DNA of 64,000 nt, taken from NCBI RefSeq assembly GCF_004297405.1, contig NZ_SCVC01000042.1, forward strand, positions 248,001-312,000, given 5' to 3'. Of this stretch, positions 24,601 through 32,385 are shown piece after piece. A program made the position numbers and the translations under genes. Within the stretch, counting starts at the first letter, position 1. Every line of letters begins with the position of its first letter. This stretch comes from Reyranella sp. (GTDB lineage Bacteria > Pseudomonadota > Alphaproteobacteria > Reyranellales > Reyranellaceae). A model generated the notes under the pieces. That model searched no databases, was not told where the DNA came from, and worked only from the letters and a program-made list of their open reading frames with translations.

Positions 24601-26124
24601 ATTGGCGATGGTGATGGTCTCGGTGAGCGAGCCATCGGCCGAGATGACCTGCCAGTGCGTGTCGTCGACCTTGGTGAAGGTGGCGCCGTCGGCCGCCGAG
24701 CCGTAGCCGAAGAACTGGAAGGTGTCGCCATCGCCGGTGCCGAGACCGGAGTAGTCGGTCACGATGTCGCCATTGGCCTGGCCGGCTGTAAACTGGAAGA
24801 TGTCGGCGCCCGGGCCGCCCACCAGGATGTCGATGCCGGCGCCGCCATCCAGCACGTCGTTGCCGTCGCCGCCTGCCAGCATGTCGGCGCCAGCGCCGCC
24901 CTGCAGCGTGTCGTTACCCGCGACGCCATAGAGCTGGTCGTCGCCGTTGCCGCCCTGGAGGAGATCGTTGCCGTTGTCGCCCAGCAAGGTGTCGTTGCCG
25001 TTGCCGCCGATCAGCAGGTCGTTGCCATCGCCGCCGTTCAGGCTGGAGGCGACATTGGAGGCCTTGATCGTGTCGTTGCCGCTGCCGCCGATCGCGGTCT
25101 CGACCACGGTCTCGAAGGCGATGCCGATATTGTTCACCTTACCGCCGGCCGAGGAAAAGGTGCCGGGATTGAGGTCGACATAGGCGTCCTGCGTGAAGCC
25201 CGAGAGATTCAGCGCATTGTTGGTGCCGTGGCTCCAGATGGTGACGATGGCCGCCGGGTTATTGCCGGTGCCGAAGTCGTAGATGCTCTTGAAGTAGCCG
25301 CTGAAGCTCGAGTTGAAGCCGAAGGTCTGGTTGCCGGCGAAGGTGGCGCTGGTCGAGGTGCCGTAGAGCCGCTGGATGGCCAAGATGTCCATCATTTGCG
25401 GCGTCAATGGCTGGTAGGCGACGGCATCCGGCGGCACGCCCCAGTTCGTGTACACGGGATAGTCGCCGTAGTAGGTCGTCGCGACATCGTTTGCTGCGAT
25501 GTAGGACATGATCGACCACAGCTTGGTGTCGTAGACGCCGAACTGTTGCTGATAGCCGTTGACGGCGCCGTTGTAGGGGCCGGAATGGCCCAGACCAAGT
25601 ATGTGGCCGAGCTCGTGGATCACCGTCGAATACGGGTATCCACCTTCGGTGTTCGAATTGTTGTTCAACGGCCCGTAGCCGCCTTGCGTCGTGTCGATGG
25701 TGACGATCGCGCCGCTGGTCGGCGCCTGGACGACCTTGTCGCTGCCGACCGGCAGGTATTCGCTGCTCCCGAACTGAGCATAGGCCCACTTGTTCGGCAG
25801 GCGCTGCAGCGTGATGTTGGCCGATGCCGCATCGTCGGCCAACGAGAAGGAAATGTTGGCGATCCCCGCCCATTGGTTAAAGGCGCCGGCCCAGATGTCC
25901 TTTTCGGTATTGGACCAGTTGGCCACGGGATCGAACCAGTATTTTACGGTACCGCCTGTCGTGCCCGGCGTCGGGTCGCCCCATTTGATGGCCTGGGCGA
26001 CCGTCTTGTAGCCCGGCGGAACATTGCCATCGTAGGTATAGAACGAAGTGGCAGCGATCTTGTTGGCGTCATCGACGCCCGAGAGGAAAGTGACCTGAGA
26101 CTCGTACTGACCAAAATTCGCCAT
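21667..26124 (-). CDS. Dual-protease megaprotein: metzincin (M10-like) + RTX repeats + sedolisin (S53) + DUF4114-like tail, copy A
   Basis: This 1485-aa protein carries two proteases. Residues ~50-260 are a serralysin-like metzincin with HELGHILGLGH at 170-180 and the Met-turn SIMSY at 204-208. Residues ~345-440 hold about nine RTX nonapeptides of GGxGxDxL type. Residues ~555-660 resemble a pro-kumamolisin activation region. Residues ~700-1175 are a sedolisin with the Glu803/Asp807 pair in GERSLDVG, Asp894 in STGDGGSS and nucleophile Ser1067 in GGTSASAP; the calcium-site strings FNDVTIGN and GPGYDLASGLGTPNG are present. The tail (~1400-1485) ends with a DUF4114-like GWEDTRGGGDYDFND. There is no Sec or Tat leader, so type I secretion is inferred from the RTX repeats; no exporter genes are nearby. 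A paralog lies immediately upstream. Confidence 0.93.
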   Translation of the reverse strand: MANFGQYESQVTFLSGVDDANKIAATSFYTYDGNVPPGYKTVAQAIKWGDPTPGTTGGTVKYWFDPVANWSNTEKDIWAGAFNQWAGIANISFSLADDAASANITLQRLPNKWAYAQFGSSEYLPVGSDKVVQAPTSGAIVTIDTTQGGYGPLNNNSNTEGGYPYSTVIHELGHILGLGHSGPYNGAVNGYQQQFGVYDTKLWSIMSYIAANDVATTYYGDYPVYTNWGVPPDAVAYQPLTPQMMDILAIQRLYGTSTSATFAGNQTFGFNSSFSGYFKSIYDFGTGNNPAAIVTIWSHGTNNALNLSGFTQDAYVDLNPGTFSSAGGKVNNIGIAFETVVETAIGGSGNDTIKASNVASSLNGGDGNDLLIGGNGNDTLLGDNGNDLLQGGNGDDQLYGVAGNDTLQGGAGADMLAGGDGNDVLDGGAGIDILVGGPGADIFQFTAGQANGDIVTDYSGLGTGDGDTFQFFGYGSAADGATFTKVDDTHWQVISADGSLTETITIANGAWINPGDYSFHPAYTELANSNFLDYASWRSNTSNEPTGVAIEAPVTLNVALVLNRANDPTALLGKSWGERQKELKELGDSGELWSTYGADQTQYNNVLDALTALGIKTVDQIDASNGYVSSAESRTIWVQVTQESFSTLFGPQAKLMAQNADGSGGWFWTDNLSLPTSIASNGVSGLWFDTNNFGSQVAGAGTGTGVTLTEGWQSPGNGASSSSQGYPQQIGQVAYKMPLKADVATGTIGLVEPGIGTALPGDNDGTGFQAALDQYRVTAGVPTGATVNTVAGGGQAYSSGPSGERSLDVGIAATVTPNSKLTLYAGSGSAAGAGSNAYTAWQSAVWDTTNNPQVVTSSFGFAESVAPRSPFHNAVDQLFTDAALRNISVINSTGDGGSSYKFGNGLTNTSTSRSSPYGLMVGGTSVTLGEHASLDPTLQSFVDKAVAGDEATIWQLISGGLTHSPVGGLAGAKTFIETVWNQYYVTGTTISTPGGSGYLSNNASTGGVDTSRPVPWYQTAYGLLPTTSDPSHLPGRGIPDVSANAGGNSFWTVPTGDMQGTHGNGGTSASAPFWAALTSQFDAIFKDQGLPQLGYMTDLLYIASAIKHASFNDVTIGNNTSSFVMGGAYTSDGQAITPTGYGYSAGPGYDLASGLGTPNGTLLARALTEIAHHQTYYAESPNVVVADGAGGWKSSVDQTLLVQANTIATGINVWLTVGTQNFDYGNPMAGQFAWTERLAQQSLQADFDANLVRMFDKQAQGRVGWVDATDGQSISATIGQGHASATQATLTSPYGIVDFSTKTYSTTDQATGVTTYPTGGNVHLARAVAVAETAGAANDQNAVVRIRQNGEDNLSVSFYRVDDYSGKIGGLNPGDMGYAAAAVARLYTTQQGATAFDGPGYGLYTQSQITNVNSGDLIAMQLTNSSSGDTFWAFGQANTDNAAHLFNYGANTWGWEDTRGGGDYDFNDLIVQLDFTSAAGHGWLV
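24805..25092 (-). repeat. RTX calcium-binding nonapeptide repeats in copy A
   Basis: About nine tandem GGxGxDxLx units encoded by 27-bp degenerate repeats, ending in GGPGADIFQF. Such parallel beta-roll repeats bind calcium outside the cell and keep the chain unfolded in the low-calcium cytoplasm. The DNA and protein are nearly identical to the block in copy B. Confidence 0.9.
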
Positions 26125-26162
26125 GAACGCAACGCCTCTGCAAACTCCAGGACGGCGCCCCG

Positions 26163-26191
26163 AAGTTATGCAGAGGGTATGAAGAGGTCAA
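26163..26191 (-). promoter_or_regulatory. Possible sigma70-type promoter for copy A
   Basis: On the minus strand TTGACC (26186-26191) is separated by 17 bp from TAACTT (26163-26168), about 40 bp upstream of the copy A start. The -35 box matches 5 of 6 consensus bases but the -10 box only 3. If real, copy A has its own promoter. Confidence 0.3.
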
Positions 26192-26203
26192 TCGATAGCG
26201 GAT

Positions 26204-26232
26204 GACAAACTGCCCGAAATGAGCGGTTTGTC
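26204..26232 (-). terminator. Possible terminator hairpin after copy B
   Basis: GACAAAC at 26204-26210 and GTTTGTC at 26226-26232 form a 7-bp stem with a 15-nt loop, starting 14 bp after the copy B stop on the minus strand. No T tract follows, so it may only be an mRNA 3' structure. Confidence 0.3.
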
Positions 26233-26245
26233 GGCGAGGCCATTC

Positions 26246-29200
26246 TTAAACCAGCCAGCCGTGACCGCTGGCACTGGTAAAGTCGAGCTGGACGATGAAA
26301 TCATTGAAGTCGTAGTCGCCGCCCCCGCGCGTGTCTTCCCAGCCCCATGTGTTGGCGCCGTAGTTGAAGAGGTGGGCGGTATTGTCGGTATTGGCCTGGC
26401 CGAAGGCGAAGAAGGTGTCGCCACTCGACTGGTTGGTGAGCTGCATGGCGATCATGTCGCCTGAGTTCACGTTGGTGATCTGGGCCTGGGCGTAGAGGCC
26501 GTAACCGGGGCCCTGCAGGGCGGTGCCGCCGCCTTGCAGACTATAGGCGCGTCCCACGGCCGCCTCTGCGTAGCCCACATCGCCGGGATTGAGCGTGCCG
26601 ATCGTGCCACTGAGGTTGTCGACCTTGTAGAAGGAGACGGCGAGACTGTCCTCGCCGTTCTGGCGAACGCGCACGACGGCGTTCTGGTCGCTAGCGGCGC
26701 CGACGGTTTCGGCCACCGCGACGGCGCGCGCCAGATGGACGGTGCCGCCGGTGACGTAGCTCGTGACACCTGTCTCTTCGTTCTTGGAGGAGAAGGGCTG
26801 GGTCGAGAAGTCGACGATGCCATAGGGGCTGGTGAGGGTAGCCTGTGGGGCCGAGGCCTGGCCCTGTCCGATGGTCGCGGAGACGGCCTGGCCGGTGGTG
26901 GCGTCCTGCCAGCCGACCCAGCCCTGGCTCTGCTTGTCGAACATGCGCACCAGGTTGGCATCGAAATCCGACTGCAGCGACTGCTGGGCAAACTGGGCGG
27001 TCCAGGCGAACTGACCGGCGACGGGATTACCGAGATCGATGGTCTGGGTGCCGATGGTGAGCTTGGTGTCGATCCCCGAGCCGACGGTATTGGCCTGCAC
27101 CAGCAGGGTCTGGTTGGCGCCGATGTTCCAACCGCCGGTACCGTTGGTGACGACGAGACCGGGTGAGTCGGCATACGACGTCTGATGATGGGCGATCTCG
27201 GTGAGTGCACGCGCCAGAAGGGTGCCGTTGGGCGTACCGAGGCCGCTCACCAGGTCATAGCCGGGGCCAGCCGAATAGCCGTAGCCGGTCGGTGTGATCT
27301 GTTGACCGTCGCTGGTGTAGTCGCCACCCAGCACGAAGGAAGAGGTGTTGCTGCCGGTGGTGATGTCGTTGAACGAGGCCGGCTTGATCGCCGAGGCGAT
27401 GTAGAGCAGGTCGTTCATGTAGCCGAGCTGCGGCAGCCCCTGGTCGGCGAAGATCGTGTTGACCTGCGAGGCGAAGGCGGCCCAAAGCGGCGTCGCCGCG
27501 CTGGTACCGTCGTCGTTCTGCAGGCCCGTCATGTCGGCGCCCGGCACCTTGTAGAGCATGTTGCCGCCGGCATTGGCCGAGACGTCGGGCGTGCCGCGGC
27601 CCGGCAGCAGGCTCGGGTCGCTCGTCACCGGCACGAGGCCATAGGCGGTCTGGTACCAGGGCGGCGGCTGGCTGGGGTCGACGCCGCCCGAGCCGGTATT
27701 GTTGTGGATGTAGCCCGTGCCGCCCGGATTGGCGATGGTGGTGCCATCCACATAATAGCGGTTCCAGACCGTCTCGATCAGGGTAGCGGCACTGCCGCTT
27801 GCATCGACAGGCGATGTCTTCAGGCCACCGGCGATCAGAGACCAGATCGTCGCCAGGTCGCCGCCCAAGGCGTTGTTGACGATGCTGCTCAGCGTGGCGT
27901 CGTTCTGCGCCGCGCCAACGGTGCTGAGCGAGGTGCCACCGACCATGACCGCGTAAGGGCTGGCCCGGCTGGTACTGACGTTGGTGACGCCGTTGCCGGT
28001 CTGGTTGCCCGAGCCGCCGTCGCCGTTGTCGTTGAACACCGAGATGTTGCGCAAGGCGGCATCGACGAAGAGTTCGCGCGAGGCGTTGTAGAAGGGCGAA
28101 CCCGGTGCGGTCTGCGGCGAGTAGCCGAAGGACGAGGTGATGACCGCCGGATTGTTCGTGGTGTCCCAGAAAGCGGCCTGATAGGCCGTGTAGGCGTTGG
28201 TCTGCGGACCGGCGCCCGCGTAGATGACGAGTGGGCTTTGCGGATTGATCGCCGTGACGACACCGACGTCGAGCGAACGTTCGCCGGCCGGATTGAAGGC
28301 GGGCGGTGTCACGTTCGGATAGGCCTGGCCCCCTGGCGCCACGAGAGTGACGTTGGCGCTGGTCGTGATGCCCGCGGAAGCGCGATAGGCATCGATGGCA
28401 GCTTGGAAGCCTGTGCCGGCATTGTCGCCGGGCAGTGCGGTACCGACTCCCGGCTCGACTAGCCCAATGGCGCCGGTCGCCACGCCGGCCGGCAGCGGGA
28501 AGTTGTAGTAGGTGTTCGCGATCTCGCCAGGGAAGGGGCTCGCCTTCGTCGTGGAGGCATTACCCGGGCTCTGCCAACCCTGCTCGAGCGTCACGCTCTG
28601 GCTGGCAACGCCGGGATTGGCCAGCACGGGGTGGAATTTGTCGGTGTCGAACCAGAGATTGGAGACACCACTGCCCGTTAGCGAAGTCGGCAACGATAGG
28701 CTGCCGCTCCAATACCAGTTCTCGCTGCTGCCGCTGCCCTTGACCATCCACTGGGCCTGCGGGCCGAACAGGGTCGAGAAGTTATCGGCCGTTACCTCCA
28801 CCCAGATGGTGCGTGATTCGGCCGAGGAGACATAGCCGCTGCCGGACGCGACGTTGATGCCGAGTTTTCCGAGCTCGGTCAGCGCATTGTTGTACTGGGT
28901 CTGGTCGGCCCCGTAGGTCGACCACAGCGTGCCGTTGTCGTTGAGCGTCTTCAGTTCCTTCTGGCGATCCGCCCAGCTCATATTCAGCAGCGCGGTGGGA
29001 TCGTTGGCGCGATCGAGCACCAGCGCGACATTCATCTTGATGCCGGCTGCCAGCGTGCCGCCACTCGGCCCGTCGCTGTTGTTGGAGCGCCAGCTGCCGA
29101 AATCCATGTAGGACGAGTTGGCGAGCGGATTGTAGGCCGGGTGGAACGAGACGGTGGCGGGATCGATCGTGGCGCCGTTGGCGATGGTGATCGTGTCCTC

Positions 29201-30691
29201 GATCAAGCCGTCGGCCGAGGTCACTTTCCAGTGCGTGTCGTCTACCTTGGTGAAAGACGCGCCGTCGGCCGCCGAGCCGTAGCCGAAGAACTGGAAGGTG
29301 TCGCCCTGGCTGGCGGAGAAGTCGGCCACGATGTCGCCGTTGGCCTGGCCAGCGACGAACTGGAAAATGTCGGCGCCGGGGCCACCGACCAGCGTGTCGA
29401 TGCCAGCGCCGCCATCCAGCACGTCGTCGCCGTCGCCGCCTGCCAGCATGTCGGCGCCGGCGCCACCCTGCAGCGTGTCGTTGCCCGCGACGCCATAGAG
29501 CTGGTCGTCACCATTGCCGCCCTGAAGGAGATCGTTGCCGTTGTCGCCCAGCAGCGTGTCGTTGCCGTTGCCGCCGATCAGCGTGTCGTTGCCATCGCCG
29601 CCGTTCAGGCTGGAGGCGACGTTGGACGCCTTGATCGTGTCGTTGCCGCCGCCGCCGATCGCGGTCTCGACCACGGTCTCGAAGGCGATGCCGATATTGT
29701 TCACCTTGCCGCCGGCCGAGGAGAAGGTGCCGGGATTGAGGTCGACGTAGGCGTCCTGCGTGAAGCCCGAGAGGTTCAGCGCGTTGTTTGTGCCGTGGCT
29801 CCAGATGGTGATGATGGCAGCCGGATTGTTGCCGGTGCCGAAATCGTAGATGCTCTTGAAGTAGCCGTTGAAGCTCGAATTGAAACCGAAGGTCTGGTTG
29901 CCGCCAAAGGTGCCGTTGGTCGACACACCGTACAGCCGCTGGATGGCCAGAATGTCCATCATCTGCGGCGTCAATGGCTGGTATTGAGAGCCGTCGGCGG
30001 TCTTGCCCCAGCTCGCATACACCGGATAGTCGCCATAGTACGTCGTCCCGGTGTCGCCCGGGTTGATGTACGACATGATCGACCACAGGGAGGTGTCGTA
30101 GACGCCAAACTGCTGCTGTCGTGCGTTGACTTCGCCGTTATAGGGGCCGGAATGGCCGAGGCCGATTATGTGGCCGAGTTCGTGGATGACCGTCGAATAG
30201 GGATAGCCGCCGACGGCATTGGAATTGCCATCGAGAGGGCCGTAGCCGTTCCAGGTCGTGTCGATGGTGACGATCGCGCCGCTGTCCGGCGCCTTGACGA
30301 TCGTGTTGCTGCCAACGGGAACGTTCGCGTCAGTATTGAAGTTTGCGTACGCCTGCTTGTTGGCGAGCCGCTGGATGGTGACATTGGCGGCGGCTGCATC
30401 GTCGGCCAGCGCGAAGGAGATGTTGGCAATTCCCGACCATTGGGCAAACGCGCCCTCCCAAATGGTCTTCTCGGTATTGTTCCAGTTTGCCGCCGCGTCG
30501 AACCAGTATTTGACCGTACCGCCGCCGGTTCCCGGCGTCGTATCTCCCCACTTGATTGCGTTCGATGTCGGACCGTAGGTCGGCGGAACGTTGCCAGTGT
30601 AGGTATAATATGAGGTGCTGGCGGCTCTGTTGGCGTCGTTGACGCCCGAGAGGAAAGTGACCTCAGACTCGTACTGCCCGAAATTCGGCAT
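26246..30691 (-). CDS. Dual-protease megaprotein: metzincin (M10-like) + RTX repeats + sedolisin (S53) + DUF4114-like tail, copy B
   Basis: This 1481-aa paralog of the downstream gene has the same architecture and both protease sites intact: HELGHIIGLGH at residues 170-180 with Met-turn SIMSY, RTX repeats ~345-440, then the sedolisin Glu/Asp pair in GERSLDVG, oxyanion Asp in DNGDGGSG, nucleophile Ser in DDGTSAATP and calcium-site strings FNDITTGSN and GPGYDLVSGLGTPNG. The tail ends GWEDTRGGGDYDFNDF. I chose the ATG at 30691 because MPNFGQYES aligns with MANFGQYES of copy A; a GTG at 30706 is possible. Copy B is followed after 121 bp by copy A, and 110 bp upstream is a short exported protein on the same strand. 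The metzincin half differs more between copies than the middle does. Secretion route and targets are not seen. Confidence 0.93.
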   Translation of the reverse strand: MPNFGQYESEVTFLSGVNDANRAASTSYYTYTGNVPPTYGPTSNAIKWGDTTPGTGGGTVKYWFDAAANWNNTEKTIWEGAFAQWSGIANISFALADDAAAANVTIQRLANKQAYANFNTDANVPVGSNTIVKAPDSGAIVTIDTTWNGYGPLDGNSNAVGGYPYSTVIHELGHIIGLGHSGPYNGEVNARQQQFGVYDTSLWSIMSYINPGDTGTTYYGDYPVYASWGKTADGSQYQPLTPQMMDILAIQRLYGVSTNGTFGGNQTFGFNSSFNGYFKSIYDFGTGNNPAAIITIWSHGTNNALNLSGFTQDAYVDLNPGTFSSAGGKVNNIGIAFETVVETAIGGGGNDTIKASNVASSLNGGDGNDTLIGGNGNDTLLGDNGNDLLQGGNGDDQLYGVAGNDTLQGGAGADMLAGGDGDDVLDGGAGIDTLVGGPGADIFQFVAGQANGDIVADFSASQGDTFQFFGYGSAADGASFTKVDDTHWKVTSADGLIEDTITIANGATIDPATVSFHPAYNPLANSSYMDFGSWRSNNSDGPSGGTLAAGIKMNVALVLDRANDPTALLNMSWADRQKELKTLNDNGTLWSTYGADQTQYNNALTELGKLGINVASGSGYVSSAESRTIWVEVTADNFSTLFGPQAQWMVKGSGSSENWYWSGSLSLPTSLTGSGVSNLWFDTDKFHPVLANPGVASQSVTLEQGWQSPGNASTTKASPFPGEIANTYYNFPLPAGVATGAIGLVEPGVGTALPGDNAGTGFQAAIDAYRASAGITTSANVTLVAPGGQAYPNVTPPAFNPAGERSLDVGVVTAINPQSPLVIYAGAGPQTNAYTAYQAAFWDTTNNPAVITSSFGYSPQTAPGSPFYNASRELFVDAALRNISVFNDNGDGGSGNQTGNGVTNVSTSRASPYAVMVGGTSLSTVGAAQNDATLSSIVNNALGGDLATIWSLIAGGLKTSPVDASGSAATLIETVWNRYYVDGTTIANPGGTGYIHNNTGSGGVDPSQPPPWYQTAYGLVPVTSDPSLLPGRGTPDVSANAGGNMLYKVPGADMTGLQNDDGTSAATPLWAAFASQVNTIFADQGLPQLGYMNDLLYIASAIKPASFNDITTGSNTSSFVLGGDYTSDGQQITPTGYGYSAGPGYDLVSGLGTPNGTLLARALTEIAHHQTSYADSPGLVVTNGTGGWNIGANQTLLVQANTVGSGIDTKLTIGTQTIDLGNPVAGQFAWTAQFAQQSLQSDFDANLVRMFDKQSQGWVGWQDATTGQAVSATIGQGQASAPQATLTSPYGIVDFSTQPFSSKNEETGVTSYVTGGTVHLARAVAVAETVGAASDQNAVVRVRQNGEDSLAVSFYKVDNLSGTIGTLNPGDVGYAEAAVGRAYSLQGGGTALQGPGYGLYAQAQITNVNSGDMIAMQLTNQSSGDTFFAFGQANTDNTAHLFNYGANTWGWEDTRGGGDYDFNDFIVQLDFTSASGHGWLV
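29370..29660 (-). repeat. RTX calcium-binding nonapeptide repeats in copy B
   Basis: This block encodes the same run of GGxGxDxL nonapeptides as in copy A, differing by a handful of residues (for example GNDTLIGG versus GNDLLIGG) and by few synonymous bases. Confidence 0.9.
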
Positions 30692-30801
30692 GGATTCAGA
30701 ACTCACAAGGTCTACGCAGGGCGCGGCAAGATATCAGCCGGCGTGCAATGGGCAAACCGATAAGGAACGCCGCGGCCTGCAGAAGCCTCTCTCGCGAGTC
30801 T

Positions 30802-31368
30802 TCAGCGGAATGCTGAATTGAGCTCCGCAAAGCGACGCTGTTGGTCGCTGAAGATCACCATGAAGAGTTCGCGGAACAGCTGCTCGATTCTCGGATCGGT
30901 TGGACCCGTCGCTGGCGTCCAAGCCGTGGTGAAGGACATCGCCTGGGCGTTCCGGCAATAGATCGCATAGACGTAGAACAGGCCCGGCCGGCCTTGGCGG
31001 AAACGAGGTGGCGTACCGGCGCAGACCGGATCGGCATTCAGGTCGTTGGCCGGGTCGAAGATCAGCACCAGCCTGTAGTCTGGGCTGGGCGGCGGCAGGG
31101 GGCGGTCGTAGGTGAAGGTGAGCGCCGGCCGCGGTTTGGCCGCCTGCATGGCCGGCAACAGGTCCTTTGCCACTACCGCTGGATTGACGCCGGGAAAGGC
31201 GTCGCCGGCCAGGATGACCGGGAAGTTCTTGCCATCGGTCGCGGCGAAGAAGTCGCGATAGTCGTACTGCGGGGCGTAGTAGTTGCCGCCGATCGAGGCG
31301 GCGAACACGACCGCCGGCAGGGCAATCGCGGCGGACAATGTCGCGACAATACGATGAATAAGACGCAT
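30802..31368 (-). CDS. Exported protein of unknown function
   Basis: This 188-aa protein has a clear Sec-type signal peptide (MRLIHRIVATLSAAIALPAVVFA). The mature part has no motif I recognise; it contains a single pair of Cys residues (DPVCAGTP and IYCRN) that could form a disulfide in the periplasm, and a Pro-rich stretch PLPPPSPDYR. It lies 110 bp upstream of the dual-protease gene copy B on the same strand and could share its transcript, so a chaperone or inhibitor role is conceivable but unsupported. It is divergent from the SDR at 31548. Confidence 0.75.
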   Translation of the reverse strand: MRLIHRIVATLSAAIALPAVVFAASIGGNYYAPQYDYRDFFAATDGKNFPVILAGDAFPGVNPAVVAKDLLPAMQAAKPRPALTFTYDRPLPPPSPDYRLVLIFDPANDLNADPVCAGTPPRFRQGRPGLFYVYAIYCRNAQAMSFTTAWTPATGPTDPRIEQLFRELFMVIFSDQQRRFAELNSAFR

Positions 31369-31547
31369 CGAACCCTCCTGCAGGAGACCAAGCTAGCCTT
31401 CGGGAATCGACAAGGGCAATTCACGCTTCCTTGACGAGCGGGGCTGTTCCGCGAGCCGGCTTGGAGCCAAGGCAAAGGGCAGTTCCGGCGCACCTCGCGC
31501 CCGATAATTTGCTAGCTTCCTCCCTTCATTGGATTGGAGGAATTTTC

Positions 31548-32318
31548 ATGGCATCGCCGCTTTTCGACCTAACCGGCAAGGTCGCCGTCATCACCGGCTC
31601 GAGCAAGGGCATCGGCAAGTCGATAGCCCTGCATCTTGCGCTGCAGGGCGCCAAAGTCGTGGTGTCGAGCCGCAAGGCGCCAGCCTGCGAGGAGGCGGCC
31701 GCCGAGATCAAGAAGGCGGGTGGCCACGCCACCGTCATTCCCTGCAACATCTCCGACAAGGATCAGTGCATCAACCTGATCGCCCAGACCAAGAAGCAGC
31801 TCGGACCGGTCGACATCCTGGTCTGCAATGCGGCATCGAATCCCTATTACGGGCCGACCGAGAAGATGCCGGACGATGCCTTCATGAAGATCATGCAGAA
31901 CAACATCCTGTCCAACATCTGGCTGATTACCAACTGCATCCCGGATATGCGGGCCAAGAAGGACGGCTCGATCATCATCGTCTCGTCGATCGGCGGTGTG
32001 CGCGGCACGCCGGTGATCGGCGCCTACGGCATCTCCAAGGCCGCCGACATGCAGCTTGCGCGTAACTTGGCGACCGAACTTGGCCCTGACAACATTCGTA
32101 TCAACACCATCGCTCCCGGCCTGGTGAGGACCGACTTCGCCAAAGCGCTGTGGGACAATCCCGAATATCTCGACAAGCGCCTGCAGAGCGCCCCGCTGCG
32201 CCGGATCGGCGAGCCGGACGATATCGGCGGTATTGCCGTCATGCTGGCCGGAAAGGCCGGCGCCTTCATTACCGGCCAGACCATCATTGCCGATGCGGGC
32301 GTGACGATCGGAAGCTAG
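31548..32318 (+). CDS. SDR-family NAD(P)-dependent oxidoreductase
   Basis: This 256-aa short-chain dehydrogenase has the nucleotide motif GSSKGIGKS, NAASNP after VCN, and the catalytic YGISKAA (Tyr-x3-Lys). The ATG at 31548 follows GGAGG with 7-base spacing; the longer upstream frame is not conserved-looking. It may be DHRS4-like given IAPGLVRTDFAKALWDNPE, which is typical of that group. A strong GC hairpin sits between it and the Bug gene downstream. Substrate unknown. Confidence 0.92.
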   Translation: MASPLFDLTGKVAVITGSSKGIGKSIALHLALQGAKVVVSSRKAPACEEAAAEIKKAGGHATVIPCNISDKDQCINLIAQTKKQLGPVDILVCNAASNPYYGPTEKMPDDAFMKIMQNNILSNIWLITNCIPDMRAKKDGSIIIVSSIGGVRGTPVIGAYGISKAADMQLARNLATELGPDNIRINTIAPGLVRTDFAKALWDNPEYLDKRLQSAPLRRIGEPDDIGGIAVMLAGKAGAFITGQTIIADAGVTIGS

Positions 32319-32331
32319 CATCCACCCAGGA

Positions 32332-32365
32332 CCTCCTCCTCCCGCGCCATTGCGGGAGGAGGAGG
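32332..32365. terminator. Perfect 14-bp hairpin between SDR and Bug genes
   Basis: CCTCCTCCTCCCGC and GCGGGAGGAGGAGG are perfectly complementary around a 6-nt loop, 14 bp after the SDR stop. No T tract follows, so it could be a terminator, an mRNA stabiliser or a processed leader. The separate SD GGGAGGAAG at 32371 serves the next gene. Confidence 0.5.
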
Positions 32366-32385
32366 CTTCAGGGAGGAAGCAACAA

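Larger units (their letters stand above)
21667..30691 (-). repeat. Tandem gene duplication of the dual-protease gene
   Basis: Two ~4.45-kb genes in direct orientation share domain order and most of their sequence. The RTX core (24.7-25.3 kb versus 29.3-29.9 kb) and the last ~85 codons are nearly identical, while the N-terminal metzincin halves differ at roughly a quarter of positions by eye. This is the largest direct repeat in the window. Confidence 0.92.

Noticed and set aside
24805..25092. Direct DNA repeats that could be taken for a CRISPR array.
   Set aside because: The repeats are in frame and encode RTX nonapeptides, with no unique spacers between them.
23332..26205. A 957-aa open frame on the plus strand opposite protease copy A, and similar long frames opposite copy B (27185-28462, 29141-30613).
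   Set aside because: They lie exactly opposite strongly supported protease codons, read as Val/Ala/Gly/Asp-rich repeats that mirror the RTX region, and carry no domain motif. Long antisense frames arise from codon bias in GC-rich genes.
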